This document shows positions 23,345-30,759 of a DNA stretch of 64,000 bases, in pieces. Within the stretch, counting starts at the first letter, position 1. Each line of letters begins with the position of its first letter. The notes beneath the pieces are model-generated. The model had not been told where the DNA came from. It searched no databases and was given only the letters and a program-made list of their open reading frames with translations. The DNA is taken from positions 4,464,001 to 4,528,000 of the forward strand of contig NZ_CP136624.1 of the NCBI RefSeq assembly GCF_032917945.1, in the 5' to 3' direction. Position numbers and translations under genes: made by a program. This stretch comes from Bradyrhizobium sp. sBnM-33. GTDB taxonomy: Bacteria > Pseudomonadota > Alphaproteobacteria > Rhizobiales > Xanthobacteraceae.

Positions 23345-24007
23345 TCACCTCGCCTTGAAGATGACGCGGCCGAGCGCCCGCAAGAGCGAACGCGTCAGCA
23401 TCGCCAGCAGGAGGTAGGCCAGCGCGACCAGTAGGTAGACCTCGAAGTTGCGAAAATTTCGCGACGCCACATAGTTCGCGGCATAGGTGAGGTCTTCCGC
23501 CGAGATCTGCGACACCACTGCCGAGCCGAGCATCACAATGATGATCTGCGACGAAAGCGCCGGGTAGATTTTTCGAAATGCCTGGTTGAGCACGATATGG
23601 CGCAGCACCTCCCATTTGCTCATCGCGAGGCTGAGGCCGGCCTCGATATGGCCTTTCGGAACCGCTTCGATGCCGGCGCGGATGATCTCGGTCGAGTAGG
23701 CGCCGAGATTGATCACCATGGCGAGGAAGGCGGCGGTGGTCTCGCTGAGTTTCAGCCCGAGCGCCGGCAGGCCGAAGAAGATGAAGAACAACTGCACGAT
23801 GAACGGCGTGTTGCGGATCAATTCGACGTACACCGCGACGATGCGGCCCAGCCAGCCGGGGCCGAAGGTGCGCGCTGCGGCGCCCGCGGTGCCGACCGCG
23901 ATGCCAACGACCGTCGACACGATCGTCAGCACGATCGTGAAGACCAGCCCGTACAGCAGCACGTTCCAGTAGGGCAGCAGTTCGGCGAATTGCAGCTTAT
24001 AGGACAC
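23345..24007 (-). CDS. polar amino acid ABC transporter, permease 1
   Basis: A 220-residue inner-membrane protein of the HisQ/GlnP type. It shows VYVELIRNTPFIVQLFFIFFG in the second span region and an EAA loop (EIIRAGIEAVPKGHIEAGLS). GTG 24007 begins the frame, 16 bp after the stop of the substrate-binding protein gene. With permease 2 it forms the membrane channel. The two permeases share the usual moderate similarity of such pairs, which suggests an old duplication. Confidence 0.93.
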   Translation of the reverse strand: MSYKLQFAELLPYWNVLLYGLVFTIVLTIVSTVVGIAVGTAGAAARTFGPGWLGRIVAVYVELIRNTPFIVQLFFIFFGLPALGLKLSETTAAFLAMVINLGAYSTEIIRAGIEAVPKGHIEAGLSLAMSKWEVLRHIVLNQAFRKIYPALSSQIIIVMLGSAVVSQISAEDLTYAANYVASRNFRNFEVYLLVALAYLLLAMLTRSLLRALGRVIFKAR

Positions 24008-24023
24008 TGCCCCAGCCTTGCGC

Positions 24024-24800
24024 TTAGAAGCCGGGCGGTAGCGGTGCTTTCAGCCACTTCTCCGACAGTTTTCCGATCTCGCCAGATGCCTTCGCCTTGG
24101 TGATGATCTCGTTGACCTTGGCGAGCAGCGCCGGCTCGTTCTTGTTGAGCCCGACATAGCAGGGGCTGTCTTTGATCACGAATTTCAGCGCCGGTGCGCG
24201 GGCAGGGACCTTCTCGGCGATCGCAGCCGCAACTGTGTTGCCGGTGGCAATCAGGTCGACCTGGCCGGACACGAAGGCGGCGATGGTCGCGTTGTTGTCC
24301 TCGAAGCGCTTGACGGTGGCGTCCGGGGCCGAGGCGGTCAGCGCCTGCTCCTCGATCGCGCCGCGGGTGGCGCCGATGGTCTTGCCCTTGAGGTCGGCCG
24401 CGCTCGCAACCGCGATTGCCTTGGTGCCGAACACGCCGGAGAAGAACGGCGCATAGGCGATCGAGAAGTCGATGACCTTTTCGCGCTCCTCGTTCTTGCC
24501 GAGGCTGGAAATCACCAGGTCGGCCTTGTTGGTCTGGAGATAGGGAATGCGGTTGGCGCTGGTCACCGGAATGATCTCGGTCTTCACCCCGAGTTCCTTT
24601 CCGATCAGGTTGGCCATGTCGATGTCGTAGCCCTGCGGCTTGAGATCGAGCCCGGCGGAGCCGAACGGCGCAAAATCCTGTGGCACCGCGATCTTGATCA
24701 CCTTGGACTTCATGATCGAATCGAGGGCGTCGGCATGGGCCTGCGTCGCCACCGCGGCAGTGGCCAGTGCGGCGGCAAGCATCAATCTCTTCAACAGCAT
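24024..24800 (-). CDS. polar amino acid ABC transporter, substrate-binding protein
   Basis: A 258-residue periplasmic protein and first gene of the importer operon. The signal peptide is MLLKRLMLAAALATAAVATQ followed by AHA, and the mature part has the SBP_bac_3 fold: IKIAVPQDFAPFGSAGLDLK, QGYDIDMANLIGKELGV, TKAIAVASAADLKGKTIGATRG. The DxD-type Asp in GYDIDMAN is the expected ligand-side residue, which fits amino acid binding; the exact amino acid is unknown. GGAGAT before ATG 24800 is a good ribosome site. Likely promoter elements lie in the 230 bp upstream, but I cannot fix them. Confidence 0.93.
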   Translation of the reverse strand: MLLKRLMLAAALATAAVATQAHADALDSIMKSKVIKIAVPQDFAPFGSAGLDLKPQGYDIDMANLIGKELGVKTEIIPVTSANRIPYLQTNKADLVISSLGKNEEREKVIDFSIAYAPFFSGVFGTKAIAVASAADLKGKTIGATRGAIEEQALTASAPDATVKRFEDNNATIAAFVSGQVDLIATGNTVAAAIAEKVPARAPALKFVIKDSPCYVGLNKNEPALLAKVNEIITKAKASGEIGKLSEKWLKAPLPPGF

Positions 24801-25030
24801 TCTTGGATCTCCGAGGTTACGGCGAATACGCGCGTCCGAGATTTGTCTCGGTGCGTCTCATTCAGCTGATGTGGCCCGGCTCCACGTCGCGGTTCGACCC
24901 TGCCTGACGCCTCGCATTTAGGCAATGCTTGGCCGTGCTTTTTTTGAAGGCTCTTTGTGGGTGTTTTCGAGCATGATCACGCGACCATGCGTTGTGCTGC
25001 AGCGTTCGATATATACCCGGTGGTTCGTGA

Positions 25031-25585
25031 CTACCGCAGGCCCTCATACACCATGAAGCCGCGCGCGATCGCGAGCTTGCGCAAGGCGCGCGGGACGAGC
25101 TTTTGCGGCCGGTGCAGATAGCGCCATGAGGTCACTCTGAAGTCCCTGATCGTGCCGAGGTCGCTTTCGAACGGCGCCAGCAATCCGGTCAGGCTGATCG
25201 GCGCATGCGCACGGTGGTTGAATGGCAGCAGCAGCAACTCCAGATGCGCCGTTACGCCATCTTGCGAAGTCGCGGTGATGCCTGCAATCGCCGCCAGCAT
25301 TTCTTCGGCGACATAGCTGATGATGTCCTCGACCTCGTGGCGGCTCTCCGGAGCGAACAGCGCCGAGAAACTCGTGTCCTTCAGATCGCGGCCGAGCAGG
25401 GCGCAGACCCGCGTCCCCGCGACACGAAACGGATAGCCGGCCCCGTTGTCGTAGGACAGCACGAAGATGTCGCCGAGCAGTTCGCGCACCGCATCGGGTT
25501 CGATCTCGCTACGGTCCGGCGCCCGCGCGTCGCCGCGTTTCGCGTCCCAATAGGCGAAGAACTCGCGGCTCGATGGGTGTTTCAT
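25031..25585 (-). CDS. PAS_5 domain protein
   Basis: A 184-residue soluble protein that is almost entirely one alphaproteobacterial PAS_5 domain. Recognisable blocks are SREFFAYWDAKRGDARAPDR, SEIEPDAVRELLGDIFVLSY, YPFRVAGTRVCALLGRDLKD, SFSALFAPESR and LLLLPFNHRAHAPISLTGLL. The family occurs in many copies in bradyrhizobia as stand-alone proteins of unknown role; a signalling or sensing function is inferred from the fold only. No kinase or cyclase domain is attached. It stands alone between the ABC operon and a repeat-rich region. Confidence 0.85.
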   Translation of the reverse strand: MKHPSSREFFAYWDAKRGDARAPDRSEIEPDAVRELLGDIFVLSYDNGAGYPFRVAGTRVCALLGRDLKDTSFSALFAPESRHEVEDIISYVAEEMLAAIAGITATSQDGVTAHLELLLLPFNHRAHAPISLTGLLAPFESDLGTIRDFRVTSWRYLHRPQKLVPRALRKLAIARGFMVYEGLR

Positions 25586-25917
25586 GCCTACCTTTTCCCG
25601 GCTTGCCTAGGCGGGACACATCTGTCCCGCTTTTGCGCAACACGCCTTCCCTTGTTCGTTGTGCAGGACAGGCTGTGCAGCGTCCATGCCGGGGACGCGA
25701 TTTGGCCGCGTGGGGCGCGGCTTTGCGTTGTTAACGTTAAATTAACTATGAGGTTGGCCTTGGCGCTGCGGCGTGCGTAATGTGGAACGCATCAGGCGGC
25801 TCCGGCTTATCTGTCCGGCGCGGTTGGTACACAGGTGGCATCAAACAGTTTGGTCATCGCGCGGGGAGGGGCGGGGATGTGGTCCCGGCTCCGGGGCGCG
25901 AAAAGGCCAGCAAGACG
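25586..25917 (+). other. intergenic region with a possible small RNA
   Basis: No convincing protein gene is visible here. From about 25750 (TTAACGTTAAATTAACT, then a 10-codon frame MRLALALRRA) to the strong terminator at 25918 the plus strand could encode a small RNA of roughly 150-200 nt, because the terminator has no gene before it on that strand. The start of such an RNA cannot be fixed. Confidence 0.4.
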
Positions 25918-25947
25918 GGGGAGGATGTTCTCAGCATCCTCCCTTTT
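25918..25947 (+). terminator. strong intrinsic terminator with no upstream gene
   Basis: GGGAGGATG (25918-25926) and CATCCTCCC (25934-25942) form a perfect 9-bp stem with a 7-base loop and are followed at once by five T. On the plus strand no annotated gene ends before it. Confidence 0.85.
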
Positions 25948-25960
25948 TCGTTGGGCCTCG

Positions 25961-26078
25961 TGTCCCGGACGCGGCGCAGCGCCCCTTGGCGGTGCGCCGC
26001 AGAGCCGGGACCCAAACAGACTGCGTGGTGGGTCCCGCTCTGCGTCGCGTCACTTCGTGCCGCGCCGCGTCCGGGACA
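25961..26078. repeat. palindromic intergenic element, copy 1 (TGTCCCGGACGCGGCG)
   Basis: Bounded by TGTCCCGGACGCGGC and GCCGCGTCCGGGACA as inverted ends, with an inner pair AGAGCCGGGACCCA / TGGGTCCCGCTCT. The same element recurs at 26449-26564. Elements with these ends are widespread in bradyrhizobial intergenic regions. Confidence 0.85.
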
Positions 26079-26094
26079 CGAGCATCCCTCGGCG

Positions 26095-26388
26095 TCACGA
26101 ATTCAGTTTGGCGGTCAAATCATCCCAATCTGGATTGAACTCCTCGATGAGCTTGACCTTCCAGGCTCGCCGCCAGCGCTTCATCGAGTGTTCCCGTGCA
26201 CGCGCTTCAAGAATCGAATCGAACATCTCAAAGTATACGAGCAGATCGACGCCATATTTTCGGGTGAACCCCGGGACGAGCTTGCCTTTGTGCTCCAGCA
26301 TCCGACGCCCGAGATTATTGGTGACGCCGACGTAGAGCGTCCCCCTCCGTTTGCTTGCGAGGATGTAGACGAAAAACGGGCCGTCCAT
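26095..26388 (-). CDS. GIY-YIG nuclease family protein
   Basis: A 97-residue single-domain GIY-YIG protein. The first strand carries VYILASKRRGTLYVGVT (VYI..LYVG, the GIY-YIG pair), followed by LGRRMLEHKGKLVPGFTRKY with the catalytic Arg region, and a helix with EARAREHSMKRWRRAWKVKL in which the conserved Glu and basic residues lie. ATG 26388 starts the domain; a frame extension to 26433 is unlikely. Such stand-alone domains are frequent in bradyrhizobia and other proteobacteria, with unclear function, possibly DNA repair or remnants of selfish nucleases. Here the gene is enclosed by two copies of one palindromic element. Confidence 0.88.
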   Translation of the reverse strand: MDGPFFVYILASKRRGTLYVGVTNNLGRRMLEHKGKLVPGFTRKYGVDLLVYFEMFDSILEARAREHSMKRWRRAWKVKLIEEFNPDWDDLTAKLNS

Positions 26389-26448
26389 GTGGTAATCAGA
26401 CCTGATCGTAAGCAACCTAGGGTATAGTACCATAGAGGTGACATTTCA

Positions 26449-26564
26449 TGTCCCGGACGCGGTGTAGCGTTCTTCGCTGCTCCGCAGAGCCGGGACCCAA
26501 GTGGCTGCAGTGGGTCCCGGCTCTGCGTCGCACCGCCGAGGGGCGCTGCGCCGCGTCCGGGACA
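26449..26564. repeat. palindromic intergenic element, copy 2
   Basis: Same family as 25961-26078: TGTCCCGGACGCGG at the left, CCGCGTCCGGGACA at the right, and the inner AGAGCCGGGACCCA / TGGGTCCCGGCTCT pair, which is perfect here. The two copies flank the GIY-YIG gene. Because each copy is itself palindromic, orientation is not meaningful. Confidence 0.85.
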
Positions 26565-26657
26565 CGGATAGCTGCGATTGTGCACTTGCACAGGGCGGGC
26601 AAAGCCGCCTATCTGGGCCCATAAGCCTCGAAGCCACCAGCTAAGGTCCTGGACCCC

Positions 26658-27455
26658 TTGGAATCCCAGTCTTACTCATCCCCGGTCGAGCCGCCGGACG
26701 CCCCGCACGAGCCAATCTTGACGCTACCGGGCGCGCTCACGGCCTATATCGTGCTGATCGCTGCGATTCATGTGCGGATGCTGCTGCCGGTTGAGCTGGA
26801 GAACTGGACGATCGACGTCTTCGGCTTCATTCCGAAGCGCTACGACTCCACCTTGCTCAGTATCACCTTTCCCGGCGGAGCCGGCGCCAAGGTATGGACC
26901 TTCGTCACCTATTCGCTGCTGCATGCCAATCTCAGCCATATCGGCTTCAACGTGTTGTGGCTGTTGCCGTTCGGCAGCGCGCTGGCGCGCCGGTTTGGTC
27001 CTGCCAGATTCTTCGTCTTTATGGCGGTGACGGCCGCGGCGGGCGCACTGGCGCATCTCGTTACCCATGAGCACGCCATCGCGCCGATGATCGGCGCCTC
27101 GGCCTCGGTATCCGGCGCCATGGCCGCCGCCATTCGCTTTGCCTTCGTGCGGGGAAGTTTTCTTTCGTTCAGACGGGGCGATGCGGATGCTGCCGCGAAG
27201 GTTCCGGCGCTGTCGCTTGCCCGGGCGCTGCGCAACCCTCGCGTGGTCGGATTTCTCGCCGTGTGGTTCGGCGTCAACATCATCTTCGGCCTCGGGGCGA
27301 TTTCGATTGGCACCGAGGGTGCCAGCGTTGCCTGGCAGGCGCATATCGGCGGATTTCTCGCCGGCCTGATGTTGTTTTCGCTGTTCGATCCGGTGCCGCG
27401 TGCGACGCCGCATGCTGCGGATGCTTCATCGCCGGACGAATCTAGCCGCGTCTGA
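26658..27455 (+). CDS. rhomboid family intramembrane serine protease
   Basis: A 265-residue polytopic membrane protein with about six spans. The rhomboid elements are present: SLLHANLSHIGFNVLWLLPF (the HxxxN-like region of span 2), the serine motif GASASVSG (Ser 148) and the histidine in QAHIGGFLAG (H229), which form the catalytic dyad. It would cleave membrane proteins within or near the bilayer; its substrates are unknown. The start is taken at TTG 26658, with AAGGTCC upstream. The hydrophilic tail (PHAADASSPDESSRV) faces the cytoplasm or periplasm depending on topology. It stands alone. Confidence 0.9.
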   Translation: MESQSYSSPVEPPDAPHEPILTLPGALTAYIVLIAAIHVRMLLPVELENWTIDVFGFIPKRYDSTLLSITFPGGAGAKVWTFVTYSLLHANLSHIGFNVLWLLPFGSALARRFGPARFFVFMAVTAAAGALAHLVTHEHAIAPMIGASASVSGAMAAAIRFAFVRGSFLSFRRGDADAAAKVPALSLARALRNPRVVGFLAVWFGVNIIFGLGAISIGTEGASVAWQAHIGGFLAGLMLFSLFDPVPRATPHAADASSPDESSRV

Positions 27456-27634
27456 TCGCCGCTTGCGGGTCAGGGCGATTTCATTCATCATCATCGCGAA
27501 CTGCAAGCCGAGGCACGTGCATCACCACTTTGCTTGCTGACCGCGCCCCGAGAAGAAACCGGCGCGGAACTGTTGATTGAAGACTCGCGAACAAGTCGGG
27601 CCCTTGCGGGCGCGAACCGATTCAGGAGGCGACA

Positions 27635-28063
27635 ATGACGGTACGTGCAATTCTCGACACCAAAGGTCATGACGTTTTGAGCGTCGAGCCCGACGCCAAG
27701 CTTTCGGCTGCGATCAAGCTGCTGGGCGAGAAAAAGATCGGCGCGGTACTGGTGATGAACCAGGGACGCCTCGAGGGCATTCTTTCCGAGCGCGACATTG
27801 TCCGCGTGCTGGGGGAGCGCGGAGCCCGGGTGTGTGAGGAGCCGGTCAGCGAGGTCATGACGCGCAAGGTCGTGAGTTGCCGGGAGTCCGACACCGTCGC
27901 CGGCATCATGGAAATGATGACGCTCGGTAAGTTCAGGCATCTGCCGGTGATTGAGGACGGCAAGGTGGTTGGCCTGATATCGATCGGCGACGTCGTCAAG
28001 CGCCGTGTCCAGGAATATGAGGCCGAGCAGGAAGCGCTGCGCGACTACATCAAGACGGCATGA
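27635..28063 (+). CDS. tandem CBS-domain protein
   Basis: A 142-residue cytoplasmic protein made of two CBS repeats. The first holds VSILDTKGHDVLSVEPDAKL-like and GAVLVMNQGRLEGILSERDI segments, the second VMTRKVVSCRESDTVAGIME and KFRHLPVIEDGKVVGLISIG. The pair (a Bateman module) usually binds adenosyl nucleotides such as AMP, ATP or NADH and regulates a partner; no partner domain is attached. Stand-alone CBS pairs of this kind are common near stress genes in alphaproteobacteria. CAGGAGGCGAC is a strong ribosome site before ATG 27635. Confidence 0.92.
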   Translation: MTVRAILDTKGHDVLSVEPDAKLSAAIKLLGEKKIGAVLVMNQGRLEGILSERDIVRVLGERGARVCEEPVSEVMTRKVVSCRESDTVAGIMEMMTLGKFRHLPVIEDGKVVGLISIGDVVKRRVQEYEAEQEALRDYIKTA

Positions 28064-28072
28064 GCTTGTTTT

Positions 28073-28146
28073 GATGCATTTCCTTAGCGTGAACCGGTGA
28101 CGACCCTCGGATCAAGTCCGAGGGCATGCTTTGCTTGAAAACGCTA
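28073..28146. repeat. palindromic repeat with CCCTCGGATC core, copy A
   Basis: The segment TGCATTTCCTTAGCGTGAACC ... CCCTCGGATCAAGTCCGAGGG ... GCTTGAAAACGC holds a hairpin (CCCTCGGA/TCCGAGGG). Its reverse complement recurs at 30518-30588 with the same outer parts. Such elements are common in bradyrhizobial genomes. Confidence 0.8.
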
Positions 28147-28148
28147 CG

Positions 28149-29204
28149 CTATTCCTTGTCAGGCTTTTCGAGCGCCTTCTCGGCTTCGATCTGCGGCGGC
28201 GCCAGGATATGGATCGCCTCCTGGATCGAGTCGATCGCCCGCTCGGCCGCTCTCACGCCGTGGGCGATCAGATCGTCAGCGCGATGAAAATCGAACCAGC
28301 CGATCTTGCCGACGCGGGGCGAGATCAGGAGGTCCGGAGGATCGCCGGCAAGCCGAGCACGGGTGATGCGGTCCTGCATGATGTTGAAGGCATCAACCAT
28401 GACCGAGGAGATGCCCGGCCGTCCGCCGCCACCGAAGAATTCACGCTTCATCGTGCGCTCGGCGGAGAAGAATTTTCCGATGCCGCGTTTGCGCGGTTCG
28501 GGTTCGGGCAGCGCTTCCGGCATTACCGATACCGAAATGCCGGCCGTGGGACCGTGGGAATAGATCGTTGTGGCGTGCGCGAAGACGTCGCTGGAGAGAT
28601 TGGCAGCGATCACGATTTCCGCCCCGAGCGCGCGCGCCGCCGATACCGGCACCGGATTGACCAGGGCGCCGTCGACCAGCCAGCGGTCGCCAACCAGGAT
28701 CGGCGAGAAGATTCCCGGCAGCGCGTAGGAGGCGCGCATCGCGTCCACCATCGGGCCATGGGTCAGCCAGATTTCGTGGCCGGTGCGCACTTCGGTCGCG
28801 ACGGTGGCAAATTTCACCGGCAGATCCTCGATCAGGCTTTGGCCGAGCGCCGCCTCCAGTTGGGCCGCCAACTTGGCGCCGCCGATCAGGCCGGAGCCGT
28901 TCAGGCGGATATCGAGATAGGAGAGGACCGTCCGCGGCTGCAGGCTGCGCGCCCATTCCTCCAGCGTGTCGAGATGTCCGGCAGCATAGGCGCCGCCGAC
29001 CACGGCGCCGATCGACGTTCCCACCACGACGTTGGGCATGATTCCGTGAGCCACCAGCGTCCGGACGATGCCGATATGGGCAAAGCCGCGTGCGGCGCCG
29101 CCACCCAACGCCAATCCGATCACCGGCCGGCGGATGCTGCCGAGCCCTACCTTGTCCTGGGCATCGGAGCTTTTTTGGCCACGGCCCATCCAGCTATCCA
29201 ACAC
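28149..29204 (-). CDS. patatin-like phospholipase (NTE family, RssA-like)
   Basis: A 351-residue patatin-fold hydrolase. The oxyanion loop GGGAARG (residues 34-40), the nucleophile elbow GTSIGA (Ser 64) and the catalytic Asp in VDGALVNP are all intact, forming the Ser-Asp dyad. It should deacylate phospholipids or lysophospholipids, at the membrane face. GTG 29204 is selected because AGGAGAG lies 6 bases before it; a longer frame to 29270 would add unlike sequence. A charged C-terminal tail (AEKALEKPDKE) follows. The upstream gene runs the other way, so it has its own promoter. Confidence 0.9.
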   Translation of the reverse strand: MLDSWMGRGQKSSDAQDKVGLGSIRRPVIGLALGGGAARGFAHIGIVRTLVAHGIMPNVVVGTSIGAVVGGAYAAGHLDTLEEWARSLQPRTVLSYLDIRLNGSGLIGGAKLAAQLEAALGQSLIEDLPVKFATVATEVRTGHEIWLTHGPMVDAMRASYALPGIFSPILVGDRWLVDGALVNPVPVSAARALGAEIVIAANLSSDVFAHATTIYSHGPTAGISVSVMPEALPEPEPRKRGIGKFFSAERTMKREFFGGGGRPGISSVMVDAFNIMQDRITRARLAGDPPDLLISPRVGKIGWFDFHRADDLIAHGVRAAERAIDSIQEAIHILAPPQIEAEKALEKPDKE

Positions 29205-29433
29205 GCAAACTCTCCTGCGGCTGCAACGATATTCGCCGCGGCGCGGCCGCGCCAGAATTGTCCATTCCAATCCGGATGCATGGTTTATGCCCGGCGAATG
29301 GCCGGCGTAGGCAGGGAATGTGACTGGACCACGACCGCAGCATTAACACTGGGTGCCGGTGCGGGTTCCTCCAGCGCCGCTGGCCAAACTTCGGCCACGA
29401 AGGCTTGAATTTGCCGCGTTTTCAGTGAAAAGC

Positions 29434-30513
29434 ATGGCGATGATTTCGGGCGGTAACGGTATCGGTAGATTCGGGCGGGGCGGATGGCCCTTCCCGGCGC
29501 TGGCGGTTGCCTTCACGCTGGTTGCTTTGCTTCTTCCAGCCCCGGTCTCGGCCCAGTGGTTCTCGGATCGCCCGCCACCGGTGCCGCCCGCCGTGGTTCC
29601 GGACACCCAGACCGGGCCTGCCATGAACCTGGCGCCGCCGTCGGGGACGGGGGCGATTCCACCGCTTGCCGCGCCGCTGAACCAGCCGACCATCGTTCAG
29701 CCACAAGTCACCGCCGTGCCGCCGGTGGTACCGCCGCCGGGTGCGGCGACTGCAGGCCAGGCAGTGCTGTCGCTCACGGCGCGCTACGGCAAGGATCTGC
29801 CGGTTATCAACGGCGGGCTGGTGTGGCGGGTATTTGCCGACAAGCCCGACGATACCGGCACGTTCAAGCTGATCCGTGAGGAGCGCGGCGCGACGCCGAA
29901 CATCGTGCTGCCGCCCGGTAATTACGTCGTCCATGTGGCCCTCGGCCTGGTCAGCGCGGTGCGGGCGGTGAGCCTGAAAGCGGAGACAGACCGCGTGGGT
30001 TTCGTGCTTCCGGCCGGCGGACTGCGCATCGAAGGCCGCGTCGGCACCAGCAAGATTCCCCCGAACCAGATCTCGTTCGCGATCTACAAGGGCAGCCAGT
30101 TCGAAGGCTCCGAACGCAGCCCGCTGCTTCCGAACGTCGCCGCGGGCGACGTCGCGCTGCTGCCGGAGGGCACCTACTACATCATCTCCAACTATGGCGA
30201 CGCCAACTCGGTGGTGCGCTCCGACATCCGCGTCCAGGCCGGCAAGCTGACCGACGTGACCGTCTCCCACCGTGCGGCGGTGATTACGCTAAAACTCGTC
30301 AGCGACAGGGGCGGGGAGGCGCTCGCCAACACCGCATGGTCGGTGATTACGCCGGGCGGCGACGTCATCAAGGAATCGATCGGCGCGTTTCCGCGCGTGG
30401 TGCTGTCCGAAGGCGAATACCGGGCGATTGCCAAGAACGAAGGCAAGGTGTTCGAGCGCCCCTTCAACGTCGTCAACGGCGTCGACGGCGAGGTCGAGGT
30501 CGTGGCGCGCTAG
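29434..30513 (+). CDS. exported protein of unknown function with beta-sandwich-like repeats
   Basis: A 359-residue exported protein. The signal peptide (WPFPALAVAFTLVALLLPAP then VSAQ) is followed by a Pro-rich linker (PPPVPPAVVPDTQTGPAMNL) and a C-terminal half of repeated short domains with blocks such as LPPGNYVVHVALGLVSAVRA, LPEGTYYIISNYGDANSVVR and LSEGEYRAIAKNEGKVFERP. The LP/SEG-x-Y pattern suggests two or three carbohydrate-binding-like or CARDB-like beta folds. The protein belongs to a conserved rhizobial hypothetical family. ATG 29434 is chosen to put the signal peptide near the start; a longer frame to 29353 exists. Confidence 0.75.
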   Translation: MAMISGGNGIGRFGRGGWPFPALAVAFTLVALLLPAPVSAQWFSDRPPPVPPAVVPDTQTGPAMNLAPPSGTGAIPPLAAPLNQPTIVQPQVTAVPPVVPPPGAATAGQAVLSLTARYGKDLPVINGGLVWRVFADKPDDTGTFKLIREERGATPNIVLPPGNYVVHVALGLVSAVRAVSLKAETDRVGFVLPAGGLRIEGRVGTSKIPPNQISFAIYKGSQFEGSERSPLLPNVAAGDVALLPEGTYYIISNYGDANSVVRSDIRVQAGKLTDVTVSHRAAVITLKLVSDRGGEALANTAWSVITPGGDVIKESIGAFPRVVLSEGEYRAIAKNEGKVFERPFNVVNGVDGEVEVVAR

Positions 30514-30517
30514 ACCA

Positions 30518-30588
30518 TAGCGTTTTCGAGCGAAGCATGCCCTCGGACTTGATCCGGGGGTGGCCTCCGGTTCGCGTAAAGAAAACGC
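30518..30588. repeat. palindromic repeat with CCCTCGGATC core, copy B (inverted)
   Basis: TAGCGTTTTCGAGCGAAGCATG followed by CCCTCGGACTTGATCCGGGGG and GGTTCGCGTAAAGAAAACGC is the reverse complement of copy A at 28073-28146, with a few differences. The two inverted copies bracket the patatin gene and the exported-protein gene. Confidence 0.8.
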
Positions 30589-30759
30589 GGCAAATAAGGT
30601 CGGCCCTCGACTGTCATAGTCTCTAATGCCCACTAACCATCGCACAACTTAAAACTGTCATAATCACCGCATCGGCGTACGGCTGCCGCAATTTTCACAC
30701 GGCCTTAAACCCGGCTGCATTGGATGCCCCGGGATCAAGTGCGCGTAGCGGGGCAGGGC

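Noticed and set aside
24900..24950. Possible sigma-54 promoter upstream of the ABC importer (GGCCAAGCATTGC on the minus strand)
   Set aside because: The GG and GC elements are 9 bp apart instead of 10, and the rest of the consensus is poor.
25780..26427. 215-codon plus-strand frame
   Set aside because: It runs through the strong terminator, one palindromic repeat and antisense of the GIY-YIG gene; no domain is recognisable.
28131..29408. 425-codon plus-strand frame opposite the patatin gene
   Set aside because: Composition is His/Arg/Asp-rich noise; the minus-strand patatin gene has full catalytic motifs.
30724..30759. Earlier ATG for the GGDEF-EAL protein
   Set aside because: ATG 30724 has no ribosome site, while ATG 30760 follows GGGCAGGG; the extra twelve residues look non-coding.
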